From Adineta vaga (taxonomy: Eukaryota; Rotifera): DNA of 64,000 nt. Within the stretch, counting starts at the first letter, position 1, and each line of letters starts with the position of its first letter. Shown one piece after another: positions 29,417 to 41,014 of the stretch. Location: NCBI GenBank assembly GCA_021613535.1, contig CP075496.1, forward strand, positions 11,098,001-11,162,000. The letters run 5' to 3'. The notes under the pieces were generated by a model that searched no databases, was not told where the DNA came from, and saw nothing but the letters and a program-made list of their open reading frames with translations. The position numbers were made by a program, and so were the translations under genes.

Positions 29417-30744
29417 TTAATTTAAAATTTTCGAAATGGGCCCTGTTTTACTATGATGGCGAAATTTAGACCAAACAAACTGCAATGCATCTATATAGCC
29501 ATGAGATCGACCTTTAGCAAATGCTAATTTATAATTGGAAAGTATTTCATCGTATCGTGTACCATTCGCTGATCCCAATAGTTCACCGATTTTATTGGAA
29601 GTTTTATAAAATTGTAGACCAACAATGATTGTGGTTCCATTCGGTTGATAAGGATTAAGTATATCACGTACACCTTTATAAATAGTGACACCTGTAAAGC
29701 TTTCTTTTGAATTTAAACTCATTTCACTGGTGAATACTGATGATCGAGTACCGTCACCAGTTCCATGTGTTGCTGTTGCACCATTGGAATAGGTGAATGT
29801 GATTGCTGTAAGTGAATCAAAAGACCATGACGCTTTGACACCAATTAACTTGTCATTAATTGTCAATGATTTCGTAGCAGCATCATCAAATGGATCACCA
29901 CCTAATGGTTCGCCGTAGAAAAGACCTTCTCGAAGTATGAAAAAACCTACATGAAAAACACGTTAATCATTGTTGAAAAGTAGGACGATAACACTACATA
30001 CGTTCCGAAGTTTCGTCTTTATGAATACAGGAATTTCTCCTTAATACAACAAATACTACAACTAAGATCAAAATACTTATAATATTCAGAAATAAAAGAA
30101 CCAATTGACATATAGTTAATCGAGATTTTATTGTTTGTTTGATAAAAGTTAAATTGATATTCACTATTTTCCTATGAGATTTTATAGAAGTAACTGATAC
30201 TGGTACTTTATTTGCAAGTTCATCATCGTATGTATTTTCAAAGATCGGTTTGCAATGCCGTTGGTCAATGTTGTCGGCTGAACACTTATTGTAGTATTAT
30301 CTAAAATATTTGTTTAAACATAAGCAATAAGAATCAAAACATACTCTTTATAGCGACTCGATCTGTTTCGTTGTCATCGACAATTTCAGAAATTGTCATT
30401 TTAGTTCGACTTATATGACCATTTCTAATCAATTGATATTCTAAAACAATGATAGTATGAGACTAACCATGATAACAAATGAATTTACCTTTTAGTCTTT
30501 TGACACCTTCATGACAATGAATTTCACGAAACACTTGAATCAAATAATTAAAATCTTGTTCACTAATTTTCGCTTGATCAAAAAGTGTTTCAAGAAGATT
30601 CAATGTTCCACCCAATGTTGGATCGTCACGTAGTTGTCTTGGAATAGTATCACCAACGATAAAATGTAGACGTCGTCGATCGTTATCCGATAAACAATCT
30701 TGAAGTTTTACAAGTAAAGCTCGAAAGTCAAATTGTTCATCCAT
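29417..30744 (-). CDS. DED-TM-jacalin protein, copy E (one apparent frameshift)
   Basis: Exons 30489-30744 (DED), 30345-30440 (linker), 30002-30300 (linker and membrane span) and 29417-29946 (jacalin). The DED differs from copy C at only three residues. The span (LTICQLVLLFLNIISILILV) also resembles copy C, whereas the lectin domain (FYGEPLGGDPFDDA, TYSNGATATHGTGDGTR, FAKGRSHGYIDALQFVWS) resembles copy D. The third exon changes frame near 30239-30243; one more T in a run of three there restores a continuous linker. Start at 30744 was chosen because it aligns with copy C (MDEQFDF); an upstream ATG at 30789 is less likely. Confidence 0.65.
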
Positions 30745-31070
30745 TGGCATTAAATCTACAATTCTATAGAAAATAGAATAGTCAAACAATTATGTATGAC
30801 CACCCATACAGTTGTATTTCAACGTGTTAAGTCCAATACTTTATCTATTCATCAAGGTGATCGTGTAAATAAATCTGTCATGCTTGATTGCTTCGTAAAA
30901 TGATCCGTGAGTAACGAATAAACACGAATGCATATTGATAATTGAGATATATATGCAGTAGAGCAAAAATCATTCGTTTGCCACATGTGTTTATGTATTA
31001 TGATCGTGATCGATAACTGATCACGTTGCCTTTCGTCTCTATGCTATAGTTTGAAATTATAAACAGTTAC

Positions 31071-31270
31071 ATACACATCTATATTATAAAAGACAAAGTT
31101 TCAGTTCAGTTCAGTTAAGGAACTTTTCTTTGATTGGTCACAGAACGCACAAAAGAATTATACCTATAGCTGCATAGACATCTATCTATATTATAATTAT
31201 AATAGACAAATTGTCAGTTCAGGAACTTTTCTCTAATTGGCCACGGAACACGCAAAAGAATTATACATAT
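31071..31270. repeat. Two imperfect direct repeats of about 95 bp
   Basis: The units at 31071-31167 and 31176-31270 share ACATCTAT...TATTATAA, AGTTCAG, GGAACTTTTCT, AATTGG or GATTGG, and GCACAAAAGAATTATAC or GCAAAAGAATTATAC. They lie head to tail, directly before a transposon-type end. Origin unknown; they may be subterminal repeats of the same element. Confidence 0.6.
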
Positions 31271-31275
31271 ACATA

Positions 31276-31720
31276 CAGTAAAACCTCTCTTTGAGAACAC
31301 CCGCTGTCTATCTGAACACCTTCTGGTCCCCCCAGCGAATTTTGCTGAATTTGCACCCTTCCTCTATAAACCCCCCTTGATTCTGAATGTGAACGCTTTT
31401 TTTAGTCGCATTTATATAGTCCGCCATCATTGAAAGTTGCATAATTGGACTAAAAGAGAAAGAGAGTGAGGAAGAAGAGAAAACAATGATAGAATAAACA
31501 TACATGTAATAACTGAACTGTAGTGTATTTCAATTTTTTTGTTAATTTTGACTATTCTTAATGATCTTATATTAGAAAACGAAATTAAAAACAATTAAAC
31601 AGAATGAAGCTGGTTTAACTTATCGTGAATTATGAGATAAGCTTTCCCTATCTATTGACGACCGAACAGATCGTAAACCTAAAGAAGTATTTAACTTTTT
31701 CTCTTGTAAATCCGTCACGT
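31276..31720 (+). mobile_element. Decayed pogo/Tigger-like DNA transposon remnant
   Basis: 31276 onward starts ACAGTAAAACCTCTCTTTGA, the typical outer end of pogo/Tigger-class elements, and continues with GAACACC. Downstream, about 31592-31690 reads on the plus strand as KQNEAGLTYREL, a stop, then DKLSLSIDDRTDRKPKEVF, which looks like the helix-turn-helix at the start of pogo transposases. No matching right end and no DDE catalytic domain were found. A similar but weaker end sequence (GAAACCTCTCTTTAATAAAT) occurs near 26092. Confidence 0.45.
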
Positions 31721-32426
31721 AGATAGTATATTATTGAATAAACTTAATTAATTCACTTCGTCTTGCATTTGCCATCAGAATAAGTCTCAAGGCGAAACTT
31801 TTGTGAAAGTTGGTCTGTATCATCTAGAACCCTATTTTTCTTGCGGTCAGTTTTTTATATAGGATGTTCAAGAGCGATAGAATTTAATTATTCAAACATT
31901 CAAGTCAAAAACACTCCTAAACAGGGCAAAACGAATAATGAAACAACTATAACAGATAATGCTGTTTATCAGGAAATTGTTTTATAAATTTCATATAGTT
32001 AATTTTATTAGTTCATCATTTTAGCGATACTTTTAGTATTTGATCTTTTTGATATTTAATAAATCAAATAAGAATCTTAGACTTTTAGTGAGTCAAATTT
32101 TCCACTAATCCCAAAATCGAACTATTCACAGGGGCCTTCAGTGCATCTATAGTTATATCTAAAGTAATTTATGAGTAGATGTAAAACTTCTTTATATATT
32201 CAAATCAGGGCTCCGTGTAAGATGAGATGAATTTTTGTCCCATCCTATGATTTTACATACAATTCAAACACTATTTTATGAGCAGACTCTTTACACCATA
32301 GTCAGTTCTACCAATAGCATTAAGTTCTTCATCGGGCAAGTGATAAATAGAAATGAGCATGGTTTATAAAAATGTCATTTTCATCTATTTCAAGAATCAT
32401 TTCGTATCAGACACAACTTTTGATGT

Positions 32427-34080
32427 TTATTTATTCTTAACAGAAATATCTTTCTTTTGTGGAGCAATAGGTGTAATTAAAAATGTAGCAAAAAAAGAAA
32501 GAATAATAAAAATTTGTACGAATAAATGTGTTTGTAATAAGAAGAGTGATTGAATCATTTTGAATTGTGGTAAAATTAACATTGATAGAAGTCGAAGACG
32601 TTCAAGGTTTAAACCATATTTTCTATAAGAAAAGAACAATGACGAACAATTCATTAAATAAGATCAAATTATAAAGTTTACTTCTGATCATAAATAGCAC
32701 CAAACGTTGTTAATGTAAAAAGTAAAATAATTGAATAGAGAAGTAATGGTAAAACCGAATAATTCTAAAATTAAATATAGTAAATTTCGATCATATTTCA
32801 AATTTGAATTTACTTTGGAATCTTTTAGAACTGCACTATATTGAATTAAAGCATACATAAAATGAATGAATGTATAGAATGCTAATTCTGTTGATATATT
32901 TGGATGATAAACTTGAATAGGATAGGATACTTCAGGAAAATCATCACTACCTAATCGAGGTAAACCTGGTTGCCAACCAGGACCTTTCCAAAGAACGGCC
33001 AGTTTATTTTGCCAACCTTCAATTTTGAAGAGTTGTTGACAGATATATTTCAGATGACAGAACTGAAAAAAACACATAAAAACAACAGCTTCATTTTGTT
33101 ATTATTCCCTTACTTGAGTTTCTAATGGATCAAATGTATTAATTGGATGTATAAGACCGTAGGCAATCTGTTCATTTTCACGTTCAGCAGCAAATGTTCC
33201 AAATAAACGATCCCATATAATAAAGACACCAGCATAATTCTTATCAATACAATATGGATTTCGTCCATGATGAACACGATGATGACTTGGTGTATTTAGT
33301 ATATATTCAAATGGACCAAGATTAGAAATTATATCCGTATGAATCCAAAATTGATATAATAAATTCATTTGCGAATGAATTAAAAATATTTGTGGTGGAA
33401 CAAATAATGCTAAAGGTAAATAAAATATCCAGGAACAATATGTTTGTAAAACACCTTGTCGAAGTGCAGTTGATAGATTATAATTTTCTGCAGAATGATG
33501 CGTTTGATGAGAAGCCCAAAATATATTTATTTCTAAAAGTAGAATTTAAAGAAAAATGAGAAGAATGATGTAAGGTTTCAATTACCATGTGCTGCACGAT
33601 GAAACCAATAATATCCTAAATCCATACCAATAAAAGTAACCCAATATGTTATCGGTGAATTCCATGGTAATCGAGGAAAAATATGAACATGATTATAGAC
33701 CCAGATATACGATGATAATTCAATTGATTTAACGAAGAGTCTTTTTTTTCAGAAAAATAAAATATAAAATAACGATATGTTTATGGAATATCATACCTTG
33801 GTATACGTGAAACAATACCTGCAGTCATTGAACTAAATGTATCATTAAAACGTGGTTTTATTTTTCCTCGATACCATGCAATAGCAAATTCTAATATTTG
33901 TAAGACAATAAATAATTGAATTGCCTAAAAATAGTCTATCAACTAATAGAATATTCCTTATGATTCAATATCATTTACTTGAACAACATAGTCTGGGACA
34001 TCTTCCATTCGTTCATAATATGTTTCTGATGGTAAAAGTAAATAGAACATAACTCGAAGAGTTGTAAATGCTGAACCCAT
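32427..34080 (-). CDS. AGMO: Alkylglycerol monooxygenase (AGMO/TMEM195)
   Basis: Tetrahydrobiopterin-dependent di-iron enzyme of the endoplasmic reticulum that cleaves the ether bond of alkylglycerols. Exons 33979-34080, 33797-33924, 33586-33740, 33114-33532, 32814-33062, 32682-32764 and 32427-32622, all GT-AG. The His clusters are intact: FHRAAHEINIFWASHQTHHS, then NTPSHHRVHHGRN, followed by YCIDKNYAGVFIIWDRLFGT and the GPGWQPGLPRLG stretch typical of AGMO. Several hydrophobic spans at both ends. Identity to animal AGMO is evident by eye. A second member of the same superfamily, the FAXDC2 type, is at 4597-5524, but the two are distant relatives. Confidence 0.93.
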
Positions 34081-34829
34081 GTTTGTTTTTCTATTTCTTT
34101 TTTGTATTATAAAAGTAAATTGCCAAAAGATTACTTCGCGAATATATATATATATATATATATATATTTGTGTCTTTCTTTCTTTCTTTCTTTCACTTAG
34201 ATTGTTTTCTCTTCACTATCAGAAAAATAACACAGATATGAAGTCTTTTAACAGAACGTAAAAGAAGAAAAGAAAAACACTACTCAACAACACAGAAAGC
34301 ATGGCAGTACTGTTTGAACAATGATTCAGATATTTATACGAATCGATAAAAAATATCTGCATGGTTTTGTTTTTCAAAAGTTTTGAAGCATCGAAAGTTT
34401 TAACATCATTTATAACTTCCATTTCTAGTCTTTTCTCCAACAAAATTTGTGTTCTTATCTTCATATACTTTACTCTATTTTAGAATATAATAAATTTAGT
34501 CATGATTAACTCGATGTGATAAGAAGGTTGATAGATGATGTGTTGTCTATTTTGTAAATATTGTCTAGTTTATATTCATTGAAGAATAACCAGTGGCTAT
34601 TTTGCATTCAAAATTAGTTTAACAACTATTCAAATCCGTATAAATCTTACGAAAAATTATGAAAATTAATGATAAATATTCTTCGATTCGTTTAAATAAA
34701 AAAACATTTGATATGTAAAAATAATGAGTACTAACAATCTTTATAGACATAGAAGAATGTCAAAAACATCATCATGATGACATATGTTTTAATTTAAAAA
34801 AATAAGAAATTTTGTGACTAAACAATGAT
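34081..34829. other. Intergenic, microsatellites only
   Basis: Between AGMO and COQ10. Holds an (AT)n tract at about 34141-34167 followed by a (TTTC)n tract at about 34174-34193. It should contain the AGMO promoter and the COQ10 3' end; no gene seen. Confidence 0.5.
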
Positions 34830-35631
34830 TTATCGAAGTCGTCTTGATGGCATCGATGATGGACCATAGAGTTTTTCAGCACGTTTGAGAAAAGCAGATA
34901 CCATTTGACGAACGACTTCATCGAAAAACATATGTGCTAATTTTGCATGTAGCATAGAACGAAATTCAAATGAAACCTATAAATAAATGTAAGAAGAAAA
35001 TCAATAATTATTCAGTATATGATTTTTTATTTCAATAGATTCTATCAAAGAAATGAATATTAACGTACAGAGAAGTCAAGAACACATGATCGAGGTTGCT
35101 TTTCAATACCGGGTAGAAATCGCCATTCTGTAATTAAATGATTGAATAGACGACCATCAGTACACACAGACTGAAAGAAAAATAATCGTATCGTACAAAA
35201 AGTAAATAACAAATATAAGCTATAACAAACTTTCACGAGGGTTGGTTTTTGATAAGTAACTAAAGCAGTATATTGTTCTTTAACTACTTGAAAACCAATT
35301 TCCATATGTGCTTTAAACGAATGTGGATAAGCTGGTTTAATTATATCGGAACGAATACACCAGGGAACAAATTCACGATATCTTTGTACATCAACGACTA
35401 CTTCATACATTTCCACAGCTGTATATCTATACAAGAATAAGAATTGAATTTTGATAGTTAGTTACTCTTCGAAGAAAATTACCCGAGTAAACGTTGTTCT
35501 GTGTATTGTTGTGTTTTGTTTTGTAATCCAAATGGAAATGTTGGTTTAGAAGAACTCATTCCAAATATAGTTCGATGTCTAATGGATATAAGAGACATCG
35601 GGCGTTGACGAAAGATGATATTCCATCCCAT
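34830..35631 (-). CDS. COQ10: Coenzyme Q-binding protein COQ10 (START domain)
   Basis: Mitochondrial START-domain lipid chaperone that binds ubiquinone and supports respiration. Exons 35483-35631, 35231-35426, 35069-35170 and 34830-34976. The N-terminus ([20 protein letters not shown]) is basic and free of acidic residues, as for a mitochondrial presequence. Then [62 protein letters not shown] and FSVSFEFRS follow the family order. The C-terminal helix ([20 protein letters not shown]) is present. Length about 197 residues, normal for the family. All splice junctions keep the frame. Confidence 0.9.
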
Positions 35632-37071
35632 TGAAGCATATAGGTATAATGAGATGCAATGAAAATTACTTGATACTCAACTGGTATTGAAATCAAAATC
35701 AAAACGAAGGAACGATTCTTTCTTGAAAAGAATGTGGTCAATGCGATAGTTTATAAACAACCAATGAAGTAATGTCGATAGATTTCGCAATGTATCAGGG
35801 CAATTTTCTCCACGAAATAGTAGTATTATGTAAAAATAATTATATAGATTATTATTGCTGAAAGATATTTAACAAAGAAAAATAGTTAATTTATTGATAT
35901 AGTATGAATATGAATATACCAACTTCATCTATACTTATGCCCATTAGCATTCTATAGTCATATTTCATTACAGTTACTATAAAATTAAAGTTGTAGGAAT
36001 AACAGAAATAGTTTCACATTCTAACTTTAGTCAAAAGAAATAAAGAATAATCTAAAGTACATATTCTATTCAATTCACGTTCAATTTTAGTCAAGTATTG
36101 AAATTCTTGTTTTCTTTTTAGATGAGGGTGAAGTCGTATCTATTGTACGTCGTGTGTTCGTTGTATATGCCTGCAGACATTCATCAATTTGAAATTGGCA
36201 TGAAGTATATCATCAACCTGTTCACTTCTTCTACTCAACAAGCCAGTCATAGGGTATTAGATAAGTATGTATACATACTCATGCTAGTTGATTTATATCA
36301 ACTAGTATCAGCATGAATAGCTTGTTATGACGATATCGTGTGAGAAGAAGAAAACCGAAAGATCACTTGATCAACAATTGTTCACATGTTATCATTCTCT
36401 TTTGAATTGCTTTTAGTAGTTGTTAGATAATGTAAGAAAAATTCTTTTTCCTTTCATTTTATATAATAGAATTCTAATGGAATTAACTTTTATTCGACAA
36501 GGTTGAACATATTGAACAAAATGTTCTGTACTGGCTTCATTATTAGATTTGCTTTTTCTTCTCTTCCAATGTCGATATAGTCACGCCATGTACATACTGT
36601 AGTCTTGAAATGAAAGGTTTTTTCTTTCTATTCTACAATACAATCTTCTAATATGTAAACATAACCAGTTCGATTTTTTTCTCTCTCATTCTCTTCTCTA
36701 TTCAAGTGAAATTCTCATTCTTGTTTAACTTGTCTTACAAAGTAAATTTTTATTGTATATTTAATTTTTTTAATAAGATTGTGCTTTTCAATTAATTCAT
36801 TCAAATGTTGTTCTTTGTTACTTTTTATAACCTTGTTTAAAAGAGACATCTTCAATTGACTAGTGTCAAAAAAATCAAATCAAAGAAATTTTCTTTCTTC
36901 TTCTCTCTTTCTCTCTCAACACACAAACATTTCGATTAGTCTTACTCTATTCTTCTTATTGTAATAATAGAAACCTTACATAAATAAGTCTCTTTATTGA
37001 ATGTTCTCTTCTTTTTTTAGTTCAGAATTTTTTTCATACGTATGTAGACATTCAGTTCAATAAAAACGACA
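35632..37071. other. Intergenic, no convincing gene
   Basis: Divergent promoters of COQ10 and the CUB-like gene are expected here. A frame at 36122-36316 begins with a signal-peptide-like MRVKSYLLYVVCSLYM after an AG acceptor, but its best donor (36254) does not splice in frame into the downstream gene without a stop. A TTTTTTTAG acceptor lies just before 37021. Confidence 0.4.
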
Positions 37072-38610
37072 ATGAATAATCATTGTCAACCAATATTTAT
37101 TGATAATCTCTATGGTTCATTAACAATTAATACGAATGATAGTTCATCATGTATTGAACCACGTCAATGGATTTTTTTCTATGATTATGGTTATACATTG
37201 TTGATTCGTTTAATTAATATATCTTATTTACTGTCTCAAGCATATTTAGTTAAGACTTATTCGATTATAAATAAGCAAAAAACACTTATCTATGATTCAA
37301 CAAATATAACATTTAGAAATAATGAAATTCAGTTGGATATTCGTGAGAAAAATTCGAGTGTACTAGTTGAATTAATATCAGTAAAAAAGATCAATATGCA
37401 ACAAACATCCTTTATTATTGATTATGCTTTTCGAGGTAAGATTTATGTAAAGAGAAAAAAAAAGTGATTAATTTCATACACGCTATGAATGAATATTTTA
37501 GAATCGTCTCAATCACGCTATGGTCGACAGATACTTCAAGATAACTCATCATCATTTAATGCGAATCAACCATCATTTATTGCATTAATCTGTGTCATTG
37601 CCGTACTCTTAATCGCTATTATTATTACAATTACTGTTTTTTGTTATCGTCATTGTTCGTATCGACGACAATCGAAAAAACGCTATAAAATTCGTGATAA
37701 ATTTCGACAAGCTTTAAGTGAACAGCAATCGACTGATCAAACACATTTAGCAGCATCAATAACACCGTCGTCTGCTTCATCACATTCGATTCGATCAACT
37801 AGACGTTTATCGTCACATCATCATTTAATGCATATTCAACAACAAACACCATCACTGGGTATTAGTACAAGTACATTACCATCAATATTACCATCGCGAC
37901 GTTTACAACAGTCAATGATGGATGCTTATTTGAATGACTACAAAGCTTTTCAACCAAATACAATCGATCCAAAACGATTAAATTCGTATTTATTTATTGA
38001 TTTGTATTCCACATCAAGTGAAACATTTCCTGATACAATTTCCAAACAACATGCAAATGAAAATACAACAACAAGTGGATATGATACATCCACAGGTGGA
38101 GAAGATCGACATTTTCAAAATCCAATACGATATCGTCGCCGTCGTGGATATTATTATCATCAAAGGCAACGACGTCGTTCAACAAGAACATTAAAACGAT
38201 CTTATGGTCCTCGATTCCTGATGCGTGAACGATCATTACCATGTAATCTTCTTAAACTTCCGCAACTTCGTCAAGATCAAAGTTTCTTAGGCGTTCGAAC
38301 GAGTCACAGTAGTAGTACAAATACTAATCAAGATTTCATTTCTACAAATGTATCGACAACCACAGATGATTATGATGAAAGTCATGCGTATCATGTTCAA
38401 CATAGTCGGACTATGAACACTATCGAAGAAGAAAAACCTATCGTAATTCCAAAATCCTATTCACAACAACCATATTTTTTTGAAATGGTTTCAACAAATC
38501 GTGGTGATGACAGTGATATGCCAAATTATGAAGATATCCAAATTCCATATAAAGCTTGTCCCATAAGAGGTGATGGAATAGCCTATATAAACGATTCAAT
38601 TATTGTGTAA
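37072..38610 (+). CDS. Single-pass membrane protein with CUB-like ectodomain
   Basis: Exons 37072-37435 and 37502-38610. Residues 5-120 (CQPIFIDNLYGSLTIN; then C-I-E-P-R-Q-W; ending FIIDYAFR) have the length, cysteine placement and final aromatic strand of a CUB domain. Near residue 140 is a clear span (FIALICVIAVLLIAIIITIT) and a Cys/Arg-rich stop-transfer segment. The tail of about 330 residues is low-complexity, Ser/Thr/Gln- and Arg-rich, ending with YEDIQIPYKACP. There is no signal peptide at the visible start, although the topology requires one, so the start may be in an unseen exon; ATG 37072 is provisional. Receptor role inferred only from topology. Confidence 0.6.
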
Positions 38611-38778
38611 ATTTTGTTTTCTATTTACGTTTTTATGTTATAATAAACAAGAACAAAGTTAAACAACAAAATACATCATCTACTAGGCACTATCAGAAAA
38701 AGCAATACGATAGAAAAAAATTGAATATTGTTCTTTTATCCTTTCTCTCTCTCTTCGCTCTCTCTCTCTCTCCTTTAT

Positions 38779-39362
38779 TTAACGCGTAATTGTCCGAATT
38801 CGAATAGCATCAAAAATCTGATCAATATATTGAACATATCGTCTACCAATGAAAAGGATAGCAGCACCAGATGACAGACCAACTCCAAGACGAAGTGCAC
38901 TACTATCAGGAAAAATTGAACGAACGATTGACATAACTAAAACAGTACTAAGATTAAGCACAGCAGAACCATAGATACTAAAAATAAAGTAATTACTTGC
39001 AAAAAATCATCTCATATAGTAAACATTATCTTACCTGAATAAAAAGCGATCAAAAACATCAGCATTTCGCAAATGTTTAGAAATATATAAATAGACACCA
39101 ATGCCCACATGAGATCCAACCCACAATGAGTTTACTACTGGAACATGTAATTGAGGTCCAAGGATTCTTTTTTTTTCAATGAAAATAGAAGAAAAATGAG
39201 ATTGAGAGATAACGGTATTGAAATAGCAAACCTAGCAAAGGATGTTGGTGCAAGTACATGTGTTGCAAATCCAAAATAGAACGGTGTGATTAATGTAGGT
39301 CCATATTTTGCAAATAAAAGTCGTCGACGAGCACTAGGCAAAGGTGGTTCAGACATGATCAA
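38779..39362 (-). CDS. Small multi-pass membrane protein, unrecognised
   Basis: Three exons, 39232-39362, 39035-39166 and 38779-38977, joined in frame. About 150 residues with at least three hydrophobic segments (TLITPFYFGFATHVLAP, SLWVGSHVGIGVYLYI, AVLNLSTVLVMSIVRSIF, LGVGLSSGAAILFIG) and a basic C-terminus (IRIRTITR). The clean splice sites and consistent frame make it a real gene. I cannot name the family; a small mitochondrial or ER membrane protein would fit. A second in-frame ATG at 39356 may be used. It converges with the CUB-like gene 168 bp away. Confidence 0.6.
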
Positions 39363-41014
39363 TTGAGTTTTACAAAGATAGTGAGTGATGGTAAAGAAAA
39401 GAATAATCGTATTTGAAAAATCTGTATTTTTTCACATATTTGATCCACAAAATAAAGAGCGAATGAAAGATTTGTTTGACTTTTTTTTCTATTCATTTTG
39501 TACACGAAAAGATTAAGGCGCCGCCACTGGTCTCTTCAAACTATAGGGGTTCTTCCTATCGAGACAACTGGGTCAATGATCTTCCAATCGTCAATTTTGC
39601 TTTTCTCTTCTTTCCTTCGTTTCTCCCATTCTCTGTACGAAGGATTTCATATATACTTTGTCTCATCACTTTTTTTGGGATAAGTTATTATTTCTTTTGC
39701 GTTCTTGGTTTCTAATTTAAAAGTAAACTTCTAGTCTTGTTTTATTTGTTTTTTCTTCGATGCAAAAAAACGATAACATGTATAAAGAATCAGTAATGTA
39801 TAAGGAAAAAAAACCTATATGAATAACTGAAAGTATACTTGAGATATATCATATGACGTCAGAAAAATGAAGATTTTTTACTAGAGTATAGTAACCATGA
39901 TTATATTCGCTTTTCTCCTTCCTTCTTTCTTTTACTTCTTGCCTGTAAGAGGTCAATCGTTTTTTTTTGTGTTGAATAAGCGTCGTTAGTGTCGCCGTTT
40001 CGAGAGAATACTATATGCTCTCTTTCGCGTTCTGTTTTCTCGTATCTCAACATCATCCATTTTCCATTTTTGCAAAAAGGAAAAATATAAACAAGTAATC
40101 AACTCAAACAATATTCGGTATAGACAATCGTTCGTTTTCTTTATCGTCTCAGGATAATAGAAACACACTTTTTGACATTAAACAATACAGTTCGAACATT
40201 TGAACTAAACATTTTGGAATAGTATCATACTATATCAAATATTGTTTATTAAAGAAGTAAGTGAACGTCTTGAGAATTCGAAAACTATTCAAAAACATTG
40301 TATTGACAATAAAGTTGTATGAGAATATTGTTGTTCAAATTCATGAAAGCTAAAACTAACTATGAATAGTTGATCTCGTCGTTTATACACGATCGATCTA
40401 ATTTTCTTTTGTATACATTTCTTTTGCACGCTTGAGAAAACAAATTATCATCACATCCTTATATGTATATATAGTATCAATCATCTATACGTTATCGTAG
40501 TCTGTTTTTGCATTTTACCATTACTGTAGAGATTTCCTTTCTGTTAGATTTTGAATTTTGTGTCAATGTATGGATATCCAATACATTTGTAGACTACAAG
40601 TTAGAAAGTCGTGTCTTTATAAGGAGATAAATAAGAAATTCGAGTTTTGAATAAGGTGATGACAATCATAATAGAAAGAGAGAGAGAGAGGAGGAGAAGA
40701 AGAAGGAGCACATGAAGTACTATATCAAAAGATGATAGAGAGTTGCTTACGCTTTCAATTGTCTGTTGGCGGCCCCATTAAATTTACCCTCTTTTCCTTT
40801 ACATATTCGTTTACCGTTCGTGTGCTCTATACATCTTCTCATAACAATACAGGTACAGTCACGCGGTTATTTTTCTTCTTTTTTTCATGATATATTATAC
40901 TGTGACAAATTTTCATTAGTTTATAACATATATACATATATGTGCATATATATATACACCTATGAAATGTTTCATTTCAATATGAATAATAGACAAACTT
41001 TTAGATAAAGTTCA
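39363..41014. other. Intergenic, no gene seen
   Basis: Divergent promoter region between the small membrane protein and p66. Contains an (AG)n tract at about 40674-40692 and several pyrimidine runs. The open frames at 39476-39715, 39986-40168 and 40766-41008 show no domain and no splice continuity. Confidence 0.45.

Larger units (their letters stand above)
30745..32426. other. Intergenic region with repeats and a transposon remnant
   Basis: Holds the promoter side of copy E, a pair of about 95-bp repeats (31071-31167 and 31176-31270) and the pogo-like remnant at 31276-31720. From 31720 to 32426 nothing recognisable. Confidence 0.45.

Noticed and set aside
36122-36253. Signal-peptide exon for the CUB-like gene
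   Set aside because: Splicing to the acceptor at 37021 gives a stop within nine codons.
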